Source: Stenotrophomonas sp. VV52
Lineage (GTDB): Bacteria; Pseudomonadota; Gammaproteobacteria; Xanthomonadales; Xanthomonadaceae
NCBI RefSeq assembly: GCF_002893095.1
Contig: NZ_KZ622864.1
Span: 186,001 to 250,000, forward strand
Direction of reading: 5' to 3'
Length of the DNA: 64,000 bases
The number at the start of each line of letters is the position of its first letter. Position 1 is the stretch's first letter. Shown one piece after another: positions 34,429 through 43,990 of the stretch. A model generated the notes under the pieces. The model saw only the letters and a program-made list of their open reading frames with translations. It did no database searches and was not told the DNA's origin. The position numbers and the translations under genes were made by a program.

Positions 34429-35517
34429 TCAGCGAAGGATTTCTCCGGCATCCACCAGTTGCACATCGTGCATCTGGTTGAGATAGGCCTCGTAGTAACC
34501 CTTGTGCGAGGCACCAACAATGGCCAGCAGGCGCTTGCCAGGCGCCTGGCCCAGCACATCGCGGATGTTGGCGACCATGCGCAGGTTGCGGGTTTCCCAG
34601 TAGCCTACGTAGCCGCGTCCGAACTGCTGTGGAGACGGTTCCATCAGCGCAGCGCCGAAGTCGCTGTGGAAGGCCTGCAGCGCAGCTTCCGGGGCGTTGT
34701 AGTTGCGGTACAGGGCCAGCATGGCGCCGGGCTTTCCAAGGTTGGCCTCGAGCGCCGCGTCTGCCTCGGCACGCGCCTTGGTGTAGGGGTTGTCCCACGC
34801 CTTCATGATCGCCTCGCCCGAGGCCTTCTCGAGCGCCTTGGGCGTGGGTGAGTCGGCGGTGTGATCGTCTACCGCCCAGACCCGCTCCAGCCCCAGTCGC
34901 GCTGCCAGCGTTGCGGCGACCAGGACGGATTCGTCACGCCCCTGCAGGCGCTTGTCCAGGTACGCCACGAGTTCCGGAGTCAAACCATCGGCTGGAGTCC
35001 GTTCGCCCGTGGGCAGGCGCAACCACTGCACCACTGCGGAGTTGCGCTCCCCCGCCGCCAGCCATACCGCGGCCAGCCGTCGCCGATCCGCCGCGCTCGG
35101 CGAAGTCGGCCACGATGCCAGCAGCCGCTCGGCTTCGGCGTTCGCCGCCGGCACGTCCAGCCCCGTAGCGGCCTGCGCCGGACCGGTATCCACGCAGTAG
35201 CTTGCGACGCTTTCGGCATAGCGAGCGGGATTGCGACGCATGAAGTCGCACTGCAGGCCAGAGACCGCCTCAACCGCAATCGCTTCGGGCTTCCAGGCTT
35301 CCAGCCGCGACAACAGCGGCTCCAACTGATCGGGCGCGAACGTCTTCGGCAGCGCAGACAAGTGAGGCGAGCCCAGTACAAGCACCTGGTTGGGACGCCC
35401 CACCGGCAGGCCCTTCAACTGGTCTGGATGGAAGCTGGGTGTGTATGCCGGCGTGGCGGCCAGCGCGAGGGTGCTGCAGAGCCCAAGAACCAACAGACTG
35501 CCAATGCGTCCGAACAC
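34429..35517 (-). CDS. Exported DUF5694-like (TraB/ChaN-related) protein
   Basis: Protein of 362 residues with a Sec signal (1-20, cut after ALA). The mature sequence starts VLVLGSPHLSALP and continues with EPLLSRLEAWKPEAIAVEAVSG, a central helical region and a C-terminal GKRLLAIVGASHKGYYEAYLNQMHDVQLVDA. The two conserved HL/SH elements at either end recall the GxxH motifs of TraB/PrgY and ChaN-like proteins. That link is a fold-level inference; no function is known. Confidence 0.78.
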   Translation of the reverse strand: MFGRIGSLLVLGLCSTLALAATPAYTPSFHPDQLKGLPVGRPNQVLVLGSPHLSALPKTFAPDQLEPLLSRLEAWKPEAIAVEAVSGLQCDFMRRNPARYAESVASYCVDTGPAQAATGLDVPAANAEAERLLASWPTSPSAADRRRLAAVWLAAGERNSAVVQWLRLPTGERTPADGLTPELVAYLDKRLQGRDESVLVAATLAARLGLERVWAVDDHTADSPTPKALEKASGEAIMKAWDNPYTKARAEADAALEANLGKPGAMLALYRNYNAPEAALQAFHSDFGAALMEPSPQQFGRGYVGYWETRNLRMVANIRDVLGQAPGKRLLAIVGASHKGYYEAYLNQMHDVQLVDAGEILR

Positions 35518-35643
35518 GGTGCCTCCCTTCGAAAGTCAGTGCCTTGTCTGACCTGAATAGTGCACTGCGTGGCGCCTGCACAGAACTCCCGTTGGTCATT
35601 GCAACCTTCTACGCACTTCATGCATCACACATTGCCCAGACGC

Positions 35644-35667
35644 AAAAAAGCCCCCGTTTCCGGAGGC
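35644..35667 (-). terminator. Intrinsic terminator of tRNA-Val
   Basis: On the minus strand GCCTCCG, loop GAAA, CGGGGGC then TTTTTT: a 7-bp stem (one G-T pair) and six T, 16 bases after the tRNA 3' end. Confidence 0.88.
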
Positions 35668-35683
35668 TTTCTTGTTTGAATCG

Positions 35684-35758
35684 TGGTGGGCGGTGCAGGT
35701 TTCGAACCTGCGACCCTCGCCGTGTGAAGGCGATGCTCTACCGCTGAGCTAACCGCCC
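35684..35758 (-). tRNA. tRNA-Val (anticodon CAC)
   Basis: A 75-base cloverleaf with encoded CCA. Acceptor GGGCGGT pairs with ACCGCCC; the D-arm is TAGCTCAGCGGTAGAGC; the anticodon stem TCGCC/GGCGA encloses loop TTCACAC, giving CAC; the T-loop is TTCGAAC. It reads GUG codons. A T-rich terminator follows. Confidence 0.97.
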
Positions 35759-35823
35759 AATGCTGCTGAGCTGCTCATTATAGGGCAGCATTTTTTCACG
35801 TCAACGGGTTTCGGTGAATTTCT

Positions 35824-36177
35824 TCACATCGTGTGCGTGGGCTTGTCCGAGTTCAGGGTGCCGGCCAGCGCGGTCTCGATCTTGTTGCGCACGTTCTCCC
35901 CTTCCTGGCCGTCGGCCAGCTGCACGCCGATGCCCGCCGCGCGGTTGCCCTGCGCGCCTGCGGGGGTCACCCAGACCACTTTGCCGGCTACCGGCAGGCG
36001 CTCGCTGGAGTCCGGCAGGGTCAGCAGCAGGAACACCTCGTCGCCCAGGAAGTAACGCTTGGGCGTGGGCACGAAGATGCCGCCGTTCTTCACGAACGGC
36101 ATGTAGGCGCTGTACAGCGCCGCTTTGTCCTTGACGGCCAGCGACAGGATGCCCTGGCGGGCGTTGGTGGCGCTCAT
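35824..36177 (-). CDS. pilZ: Type IV pilus assembly protein PilZ
   Basis: Small PilZ-domain protein of 117 residues needed for type IV pilus biogenesis. It begins SATNARQGILSLAVKDKAALYSAYMPFVKNGGIFVPTPKRYFLGDEVFLLLTLPDS and ends with AAGIGVQLADGQEGENVRNKIE. The RxxxR and D/NxSxxG c-di-GMP motifs of canonical PilZ domains are absent, as in PilZ proteins of Xanthomonas that act by protein contacts with PilB and FimX. It overlaps holB by 4 bases, the conserved holB-pilZ order. Confidence 0.94.
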   Translation of the reverse strand: MSATNARQGILSLAVKDKAALYSAYMPFVKNGGIFVPTPKRYFLGDEVFLLLTLPDSSERLPVAGKVVWVTPAGAQGNRAAGIGVQLADGQEGENVRNKIETALAGTLNSDKPTHTM

Positions 36178-37130
36178 GCTCTATTCCCCTTTGCGTGCCG
36201 CTCGTTGACCTTGTTCCAGGCCAACAACAATTCCACCACCGCCAGGTCGGCGCGCACGGTGGTGCGCAACAGATCGCGGGTACGGTTGGCGGCGTCGAAC
36301 CAGGCGCCCAGCTTGTGCAATCGTTCCGGATCGGTCAAGCCACCGCCGGTGGCCTGGGCCAATGCGAGATCGGCAGCATGGCGCAGCCGCAGCGCCGCAT
36401 GGTCGTCGGCGGTCCAGCGCTGGGCCAGCTCCACCGCGCCCGAGCGCCCCGCCACCAGCGCTTCCAGGTCGCTGGCGACCTGCCGGCGCAGCGCCAGGCC
36501 GTCGTTGCGCAGCCAGTCGTCGGCCAGCCCGGGGTGGCCACGGGCGGCGTCCAGCGCTTCGCGGGCGCTGGCCTCACTGTGGCCCTGGGCCTGCAGCCAC
36601 GCCAGGCTTTCCTCGCGCGGCGGCAGCTTGAACTCCAGGCGCTGGCAGCGGCTGCGCACGGTGGCCGGCAGGCGCGCCGGGTCGCTGCTGATCAGCCACA
36701 GGTAGCGGCCGGGCTGCGGCTCTTCCAGGGTCTTGAGCAGGGCGTTGCAGGCGGCGCGGTTGATCGCGTCGGCCGGGTCCACCACCACCACCTGGGCGAT
36801 GCCGTACTGCGGGGTGAGCGCGAGCTTCTGCGAGATCTCGCGCACCTGTTCGATCACGATCTCGGTGCGCAGCTTGTCGCCGGACTTGTTCGGGATGAAC
36901 GAGACCAGCTGCAGGTCCGGGTGGGTGCCGGCGGCGATCAGCTGGGCGCTGCGCTGGGCCGCGGCCGGCTCGCCACGGGTCAGCACGTGGGTGGCCATGC
37001 GCAGCGCCACCTCGCGCTTGCCCAGCCCGGCAGGGCCGCAGATCAGCAGGCCGTGGCCGAGCCGGCCGGCGTCGAGCGCGGCGATGGTCTGGTCATAGGC
37101 GCGCTGCTGCCAGGGGGAGAACTCAGCCAT
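36174..37130 (-). CDS. holB: DNA polymerase III subunit delta'
   Basis: Clamp-loader subunit of 318 residues. The AAA+ fold is seen as LICGPAGLGKREVALRMA (Walker A region), VVVVDPADAINRAACNALLKTLEEPQPGRYLWLIS (with the modified Walker B and sensor 1) and LPATVRSRCQRLEF (SRC motif). The four-Cys zinc module that usually sits between the first two is missing: the region reads GEPAAAQRSAQLIAAGTHPD. It overlaps tmk by 8 bases and pilZ by 4. Confidence 0.95.
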   Translation of the reverse strand: MAEFSPWQQRAYDQTIAALDAGRLGHGLLICGPAGLGKREVALRMATHVLTRGEPAAAQRSAQLIAAGTHPDLQLVSFIPNKSGDKLRTEIVIEQVREISQKLALTPQYGIAQVVVVDPADAINRAACNALLKTLEEPQPGRYLWLISSDPARLPATVRSRCQRLEFKLPPREESLAWLQAQGHSEASAREALDAARGHPGLADDWLRNDGLALRRQVASDLEALVAGRSGAVELAQRWTADDHAALRLRHAADLALAQATGGGLTDPERLHKLGAWFDAANRTRDLLRTTVRADLAVVELLLAWNKVNERHAKGNRA

Positions 37131-37791
37131 TGCCGCCCTCCTTGCCGAGGAACTTATTGATGGCCGTCACGACCTGGGCGGCCACGCCGGCCTGGTCCTG
37201 GCTGGCATCGATGAGCCGGAAGCGGTTGGGATCGGCCGCTGCACGCTGGCGGAACACGGCGCGCACGCGCTGGAAGAAATCGTCCTGCTCGCGCTCGATC
37301 CGGTCCGGGCCTTCTTCGCGGCCGCTGGCGCGGGCGCGGCCCACCGCGACGTCCACGTCCAGCAGCAGGGTCAGGCCGGGCAGCAGGCCCACGGCGCGGC
37401 GCTCCAGCTCGGCAATCCACGCCGGGTCGAGCCCGCGTCCGCCGCCCTGGTAGGCGTAGCTGGAATCGGTGAAGCGGTCGGTGAGCACGAAATGGCCCTC
37501 GTCCAGGGCTGGCTGGATCACGCTGCGCACATGCTGGGCGCGGCCGGCGAAGACCAGCAGCAGTTCGGCTTCGGCGCTGAGTGTCTCGCCGGCGATCTCG
37601 GCGTCGGGGGTGAGCACCATCGAGCGCAGGCGCTCGGCCACCGGCGTACCGCCGGGTTCGCGGGTCACCAGGACGTTGTGGCCGTGTGCGGCCAGCGCAT
37701 CCACGATGGCGTTCAGCGCGGTGGTCTTACCCGCCCCTTCCCCGCCTTCGAGGCTGATGAAGTGCGGGTGGCAACGCAGTGCGGTGCTCAT
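37123..37791 (-). CDS. tmk: Thymidylate kinase
   Basis: Cytoplasmic kinase of 222 residues converting dTMP to dTDP. The P-loop is LEGGEGAGKTTALNAI, the substrate segment VTREPGGTPVAERLR, and the DRFTDSSYAYQGGGRGLD motif follows; the LID has the RASGREEGPDRIE sequence with Arg residues, consistent with type II bacterial enzymes. It lies between mltG and holB with overlaps of 4 and 8 bases, so all three are translated together. Confidence 0.96.
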   Translation of the reverse strand: MSTALRCHPHFISLEGGEGAGKTTALNAIVDALAAHGHNVLVTREPGGTPVAERLRSMVLTPDAEIAGETLSAEAELLLVFAGRAQHVRSVIQPALDEGHFVLTDRFTDSSYAYQGGGRGLDPAWIAELERRAVGLLPGLTLLLDVDVAVGRARASGREEGPDRIEREQDDFFQRVRAVFRQRAAADPNRFRLIDASQDQAGVAAQVVTAINKFLGKEGGNG

Positions 37792-38852
37792 TGCGGTGCG
37801 GCCTGCTGCTGGGCGCGCTGCTGGCGCAGCTGCTGCAGGTAGCGCGCCACCGCCGCGTTGTGGTCGGTGTAGCTGGACGAGAACACGTGCGCCCCGCTGC
37901 CGTCGCCCACTGCTACGAAGTACAGCGCGTCGCCAGCGGCGGGGCGTGCGGCGGCCTGCAGGGCGTCGCGGCCGGGCATGGCGATCGGGGTCGGGGTAAG
38001 GCCGGCACGGGTGTAGGTGTTGTACGGCGTGTCGGTGGTGAGGTCGCGCTTGCGGATGTTGCCGTCGTAGCTGCTGCCGATGCCGTAGATGACGGTGGGG
38101 TCGGTCTGCAGGCGCATGCCCATCTTCAAGCGGCGGGCGAACACGCCGGCGATCTGCGGACGCTCACTGGGCAGCGCGGTTTCCTTTTCGATGATCGAGG
38201 CCAGGATCAGCAGTTCGTGCGGGGAATTCAACGGCAGGTCGTCGGCGCGGCTTTCCCAGGCGGCAGCCAGTTCCTTTTCCATCGCGGCGTGGGCGCGCTT
38301 GAGCACGTCCACGTCCTTGTCGCCGCGCTGGTAGACGTAGGTTTCCGGCAGGAAGCGACCTTCCGGATGCTGGCCCGGGAAGCCAAGCGCCTTCATCAGC
38401 GCGGCATCGTCGAGGTCATCGGTGGTGTGGATCAGCGGCTCGGCGCGCTTGAGCGCGGCGCGCAGCTGGCGGATGTTCCAGCCTTCGACGATGGTGACGC
38501 GGTGCTGCAGGGTGCGGCCCTGGCGCATGCGGGTGAGCAGTTCGCGCGGGGTGAGCTTCGCATCGAGGGCGTACTCGCCCACCTTGAGCTTGCCGGCGGC
38601 GTCGAGCTGGCGTGCGAGCAGCTGCCACTGGGTGTCGTTGCCTTCATCCACGCCGGCCTCGCGCAGCTTGCGCACGACCGTGCCGAGGCCATCGCCCGGG
38701 GCGATGACGACGCTGGTCTGCGCCGGGGTGATCGGGGCGTCGGCGAAACCACGTTGGGAATGCCAGAACCATGCGCCGGCGGCGGCCAGGAGCGCTGCGC
38801 CCAGCAGCAGTATCGCCAGGACGGTTAGACAACCTCGTTTTACGCCAGCCAT
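37788..38852 (-). CDS. mltG: Endolytic murein transglycosylase MltG
   Basis: Inner-membrane enzyme of 354 residues that cuts nascent glycan strands and so ends their growth. ATG 38852 is chosen for its GAGG ribosome site. One N-terminal membrane helix (LTVLAILLLGAALLAAAGAWFW) anchors a periplasmic YceG domain with LysM-like start; the catalytic Glu lies in LLILASIIEKETAL and the motif NTYTRAGLTPTPIAMPGRDAL is near the end. It takes the usual place before tmk; pabB is upstream where E. coli has pabC. Confidence 0.94.
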   Translation of the reverse strand: MAGVKRGCLTVLAILLLGAALLAAAGAWFWHSQRGFADAPITPAQTSVVIAPGDGLGTVVRKLREAGVDEGNDTQWQLLARQLDAAGKLKVGEYALDAKLTPRELLTRMRQGRTLQHRVTIVEGWNIRQLRAALKRAEPLIHTTDDLDDAALMKALGFPGQHPEGRFLPETYVYQRGDKDVDVLKRAHAAMEKELAAAWESRADDLPLNSPHELLILASIIEKETALPSERPQIAGVFARRLKMGMRLQTDPTVIYGIGSSYDGNIRKRDLTTDTPYNTYTRAGLTPTPIAMPGRDALQAAARPAAGDALYFVAVGDGSGAHVFSSSYTDHNAAVARYLQQLRQQRAQQQAAPQ

Positions 38853-38875
38853 GCATACCTCGTGTGGGTGGTGCG

Positions 38876-38941
38876 GCCACGCAGGGCGTGGCTGTATCGG
38901 GTGAATCATTTTCGCGCGGGACACGCATGGCGTGTCTCTAC
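38876..38941 (-). repeat. Two direct GTAG palindromes between pabB and mltG
   Basis: Reverse units 38876-38897 (stem GCCACGC; the end reads GTAT instead of CTAC, a decayed copy) and 38920-38941 (stem GACACGC, intact). Confidence 0.85.
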
Positions 38942-38979
38942 GCGGCCGACCACGGTGCCGTCTTACAGCATACCCCGGG

Positions 38980-40335
38980 TCAGTCCGGGCGGCCGAGCGC
39001 GCGCATGAGGCCGCGGGCCTTGGCGCGGGTCTCGTCCAGCTCTTTGACCGGGTCCGAATCGACCACGATGCCGGCGCCGGTGCGGAACGCAGCGGTGCTG
39101 CCGGCCACCTCGGCGGTGCGGATCAGGATGTTCAGGTCCAGGTCGCCGTCGCGGTTCAGCCAGCCGAACGCACCGGTGTAGGCGCCGCGTGCGGTCTGTT
39201 CCAGCTCGGCGATGATCTGCATGCAGCGCACCTTGGGGCAGCCGGTGATGGTGCCGCCCGGGAACGTCGCTGCAATCACCTGGCCCGGGGTCACGCCCGC
39301 GCGCAGGCGGCCGCGCACGTTGCTCACGATGTGGTGCACATGGGCGTAGCTTTCCACGCTCATCAGTTCGTCCACTTCCACGCTGCCGGCGGTGCAGATG
39401 CGCCCCAGGTCGTTGCGTTCCAGGTCGATCAGCATCACGTGTTCGGCGCGCTCCTTGGGATGGCCGACCAGTTCGCGGATGCGTTCGGCATCATCGTCGC
39501 CTTCAAACCGCGGACGGGTGCCGGCGATCGGGCGCGTCTGCACGTCGTCGCCGTGCACGCTCACCAGCCGCTCCGGCGAGGAGCTGACCACGGCCCTGCC
39601 CTGCGCGATGAACAGGCCGGCGAACGGCGCAGGATTGGCCACGCGCAACTGGGCGTACAGGGCGTGCGGCGAAAGGTCGGCATCGAATTTGGCCAGCCAG
39701 CGGCGTGAGAGGTTGACCTGGAACACGTCGCCGGCACGCAGGTAGTCGATGACCCGCGCCACGCCATCGGTGAACCGCGCGGGTGCGTCTTCGTCCATCT
39801 GCACGGGGGGCTGCCACGCGGGCAGCGGGGCCTGCATGGCGGCGGCGTCGAGGTCGGCCTGCAGGACGTCCAGCAGTGCCTCGCAGCCGGTTTCGCACAC
39901 GGCGTGATACTCGCCGAGCACGCGGTCGTGCAGCACCGCAGCAGGACAGCGCAGTGCGAGTGCGGAAGGCAGGCCGTCGGCGCGCGCGTGCAGCGCCAGT
40001 ACGGTTTCAATCTGGCCGGCCAGTTCGTAGTCGAGCATCAGCGCCCAGCCCCCACGGAACGGCAGACCGGTCTCCTCGCGCGGCAGGCGCGCGGCCTGCC
40101 AGTGCCGGTCCAGCACCTCCAGGAAGGTACCGGCGTGGGCGTTGCCATGGTGGTCGCGCACCACGCCGTCGGCCTGCAGCGCCAGCGACGGGCCGCTGGC
40201 CATCAGCAGCAGGTCCCAGCGGCCCTGCGCGCTGTTGCTGGCGGTGGACTCCATCAGCAGCGGGTAGCGCTGCGGGGCCACGCGCTGCAGCGCGGGAAGG
40301 TCGGTGGTGGCGGGCAGTGGACGGGTCTGGAACAT
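38980..40335 (-). CDS. pabB: Aminodeoxychorismate synthase component I
   Basis: Chorismate-utilising enzyme of 451 residues that makes 4-amino-4-deoxychorismate for folate. ATG 40335 is preferred; the frame is open further up. The C-terminal chorismate-binding domain has DVFQVNLSRRW, SSSPERLVSV, TRPIAGTRPR, DLERNDLGRI, HHIVSNVRGRL and FPGGTITGCPKVRCMQII. The motif PIAGT has Ala where E. coli PabB has the Lys of PIKGT, so it could be mistaken for TrpE. The neighbourhood (fabF, mltG, tmk, holB) is the folate pabC slot of E. coli, supporting PabB. Confidence 0.87.
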   Translation of the reverse strand: MFQTRPLPATTDLPALQRVAPQRYPLLMESTASNSAQGRWDLLLMASGPSLALQADGVVRDHHGNAHAGTFLEVLDRHWQAARLPREETGLPFRGGWALMLDYELAGQIETVLALHARADGLPSALALRCPAAVLHDRVLGEYHAVCETGCEALLDVLQADLDAAAMQAPLPAWQPPVQMDEDAPARFTDGVARVIDYLRAGDVFQVNLSRRWLAKFDADLSPHALYAQLRVANPAPFAGLFIAQGRAVVSSSPERLVSVHGDDVQTRPIAGTRPRFEGDDDAERIRELVGHPKERAEHVMLIDLERNDLGRICTAGSVEVDELMSVESYAHVHHIVSNVRGRLRAGVTPGQVIAATFPGGTITGCPKVRCMQIIAELEQTARGAYTGAFGWLNRDGDLDLNILIRTAEVAGSTAAFRTGAGIVVDSDPVKELDETRAKARGLMRALGRPD

Positions 40336-40435
40336 GGCGAGGGATTCGGCAGGTTGAAGTGCGGGGCCCGGCCCCAGATGCACCGAGGCCGCCCATGAAG
40401 GCGGCCCGGTGGTGAAGCAGGTTACGCGGCCATGC

Positions 40436-41698
<1,263 letters not shown>

Positions 41699-41715
41699 TG
41701 CAGATTCTCCTGAAC

Positions 41716-41742
41716 AAAAACACAGGGCCGCAAGCGCGGCCC
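41716..41742 (-). terminator. Terminator-like hairpin between acpP and fabF
   Basis: Minus strand GGGCCGC, loop GCTT, GCGGCCC (41725-41742) followed by TGTG and TTTTT. It would let acpP outproduce fabF by partial termination. Confidence 0.65.
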
Positions 41743-41801
41743 CATGGGATAACTGCACGCGGTGGCGGTAAGCACCACTACCGCGCGCAAGCCGCCCGAC
41801 A

Positions 41802-42041
41802 TCACGCCTTGACGTGCGCCTTGACGTAGTCGATCGCAGCCTGGACGGTGCTGATCTTTTCGGCTTCTTCGTCCGGGATCTCGCACTCGAATTCTTCTTC
41901 CAGCGCCATCACCAGTTCAACGGTGTCCAGGGAGTCGGCGCCCAGGTCATCGACGAACGATGCGCTGTTGGTGACTTCCTCTTCCTTGACGCCAAGCTGT
42001 TCGACGACGATTTTCTTGACGCGTTCTTCGATGGTGCTCAT
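41802..42041 (-). CDS. acpP: Acyl carrier protein
   Basis: Acidic four-helix carrier of 79 residues holding fatty acyl intermediates on 4'-phosphopantetheine. The attachment Ser is in the DSL motif of [21 protein letters not shown]. The N-terminus is [17 protein letters not shown] and the C-terminus [12 protein letters not shown]. It sits between fabG and fabF, the conserved order, with 153 bp before it that may carry its own promoter. Confidence 0.98.
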   Translation of the reverse strand: MSTIEERVKKIVVEQLGVKEEEVTNSASFVDDLGADSLDTVELVMALEEEFECEIPDEEAEKISTVQAAIDYVKAHVKA

Positions 42042-42194
42042 TGGATATCGCTCCAGATGGAGTAGTGGTTCAAAAGTGACGCCATCATTGTGGCGATGGC
42101 CGTTGGATAGTGTAGTGGAAACCGCAGGCGCCTTGCATTTTTGCAAAACCCCATTTGGATCAACCACTTGCGGTGCAATCCCTGCACCACATGC

Positions 42195-42938
42195 TTACGG
42201 CATGTACATGCCGCCGTTCACATGGAGGGTTTCGCCGGTGATGTAGCTGGCCGAGGGACCGGCCAGGAACGCCACCGCGTTGGCGATGTCTGCCGGTTCG
42301 CCGAGGCGTTCCAGCGCGATCGACTTGACCAGGCCGGTGCGCTGCTCTTCGGGCAGGGCCTTGGTCATGTCGGTGTCGATGAAGCCCGGGGCCACCACGT
42401 TGACGGTGATCCCGCGCGAGCCGATTTCCTTGGCCAGCGACTTGGAGAAGGCAATGATGCCGGCCTTGGCCGCGGCGTAGTTGGCCTGGCCGGCATTGCC
42501 GGTCACGCCGATCACCGAGGCGATGTTGATGATGCGACCCTTGCGCGCCTTCATCATGCCGCGGATGACCGCCTTGGAGGTGCGGTAGACGCTGGTCAGG
42601 TTGGTGTCGAGGATGGCCTGCCAGTCCTCGTCCTTCATGCGCAGCAGCAGGTTGTCGCGGGTGATGCCGGCATTGTTGACCAGGATGGTGATCGCACCGA
42701 ATTCCTTGGCGATGCCGTCCAGCACCGCGTCCAGCGCGGCCGGGTCGGTCACGTTCAGCGCGCGGCCGTGGCCGCCCACCGCCGCCAGGCGCTCGCCGAT
42801 GGCAGCCGCACCGGCGTCGGTGGTGGCGGTGCCGATGACGGTCGCGCCCTGCGCGGCCAGTGCGTCGGCGATCGCCGCACCGATGCCACGGCTGGCGCCG
42901 GTGACCAGTGCGATTTCACCCTGAAGGGGCTTGCTCAT
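42195..42938 (-). CDS. fabG: 3-oxoacyl-[acyl-carrier-protein] reductase
   Basis: NADPH-dependent reductase of fatty acid elongation, 247 residues from ATG 42938. The cofactor motif is VTGASRGIGAAIADALAAQGA, followed by VNNAGITRDNLLLRMKDEDW and the catalytic Ser, Tyr and Lys in INIASVIGVTGNAGQANYAAAKAG. The C-terminus TGETLHVNGGMYMP is typical of FabG. It follows fabD with a 25-bp gap. Confidence 0.97.
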   Translation of the reverse strand: MSKPLQGEIALVTGASRGIGAAIADALAAQGATVIGTATTDAGAAAIGERLAAVGGHGRALNVTDPAALDAVLDGIAKEFGAITILVNNAGITRDNLLLRMKDEDWQAILDTNLTSVYRTSKAVIRGMMKARKGRIINIASVIGVTGNAGQANYAAAKAGIIAFSKSLAKEIGSRGITVNVVAPGFIDTDMTKALPEEQRTGLVKSIALERLGEPADIANAVAFLAGPSASYITGETLHVNGGMYMP

Positions 42939-42963
42939 GCTCAGTATCCTCGAACGAAATGCT

Positions 42964-43908
42964 TCAGGCGGCCCAGGTTTCGCGGGCGGTCTCGAAGTCG
43001 GCGGGCGTGGACAGGGTGCGCGCATCCAGGCTCTTGTCGATGCGCTTGATCAGGCCGGTCAGCACCTTGCCGGGGCCGCATTCGGCCACGCGGGTGACGC
43101 CACGGGCGGCCAGCGCTTCCACGCAGCCGGTCCACTGCACCGGCAGGTACAGCTGCTGGACCAGGGCGCTGCGGATCGCGTCGATGCCGTCATGCACGCG
43201 CGCGTCGACGTTCTGCACCACCGGCAGGGCCGGCACGCGCCAGTCCAGGCCGGCCATGGTTTCGGCCAGGCGGTTGGCGGCTTCGCGCATCAGCGGGGTG
43301 TGCGAGGGCACGCTCACGGCCAGCTTGACCGCCTTGCGCACGCCCTTCTCGGCGAGCAGGGCCAGGGCGCGGTCGACCGCCTCGGCGTCGCCACCGATCA
43401 CGATCTGGCCGGGCGAGTTGTAGTTGGCCGGAACCACCACCTGGCTGCCGGACGCCTGTTCACAGACTTCCTTGACCAGCGCGTCCTCGGCGCCGAGCAC
43501 GGCCGCCATGGCGCCCACGCCGGTCGGTGCGGCGTCCTGCATCAGCTGGCCGCGCAGGCGCACCAGGTGGGCGCCGTCGCGCAGGGACAGGGCCCCGGCT
43601 GCGACCAGCGCGGTGTACTCGCCCAGGCTGTGGCCGGCCAGGACCACCGGCTGTGCGCCGTGCACGGCCTGCCATGCGCGCCACACGCCGATGCTGGCGG
43701 CCAGCAGGGCCGGCTGGGTGTATTCGGTGCGGTTGAGCATCTCTTCCGGGCCGCCCTGCGAGAGCGCCCACAGGTCCACGCCGGCGCCATCGGAGGCTTC
43801 GGTGAAGGCTTCACGCACCTGCGGGTGCAGTTCAGCCAGTTCAGCCAGCATGCCCAGCGACTGCGAGCCCTGCCCAGGGAACACGAAAGCGAGATTGGAA
43901 TCGGTCAC
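42964..43908 (-). CDS. fabD: Malonyl-CoA-ACP transacylase
   Basis: Enzyme that charges ACP with malonate; 314 residues from GTG 43908, the start that best matches the family N-terminus (NLAFVFPGQGSQSLGML). A TTG six codons upstream is also open. The active Ser is in LAGHSLGEYTALVAAG, with the catalytic His in VSVPSHTPLMREAA. It lies between the kinase-like gene and fabG. Confidence 0.95.
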   Translation of the reverse strand: MTDSNLAFVFPGQGSQSLGMLAELAELHPQVREAFTEASDGAGVDLWALSQGGPEEMLNRTEYTQPALLAASIGVWRAWQAVHGAQPVVLAGHSLGEYTALVAAGALSLRDGAHLVRLRGQLMQDAAPTGVGAMAAVLGAEDALVKEVCEQASGSQVVVPANYNSPGQIVIGGDAEAVDRALALLAEKGVRKAVKLAVSVPSHTPLMREAANRLAETMAGLDWRVPALPVVQNVDARVHDGIDAIRSALVQQLYLPVQWTGCVEALAARGVTRVAECGPGKVLTGLIKRIDKSLDARTLSTPADFETARETWAA

Positions 43909-43990
43909 GCGGAAATCCGCCTGCAAAAAACGAACGGCGAATGATAAGGGGGTTTAGCGCCCTTCGTCTGTACTGGCGCGTATTGAGGGC

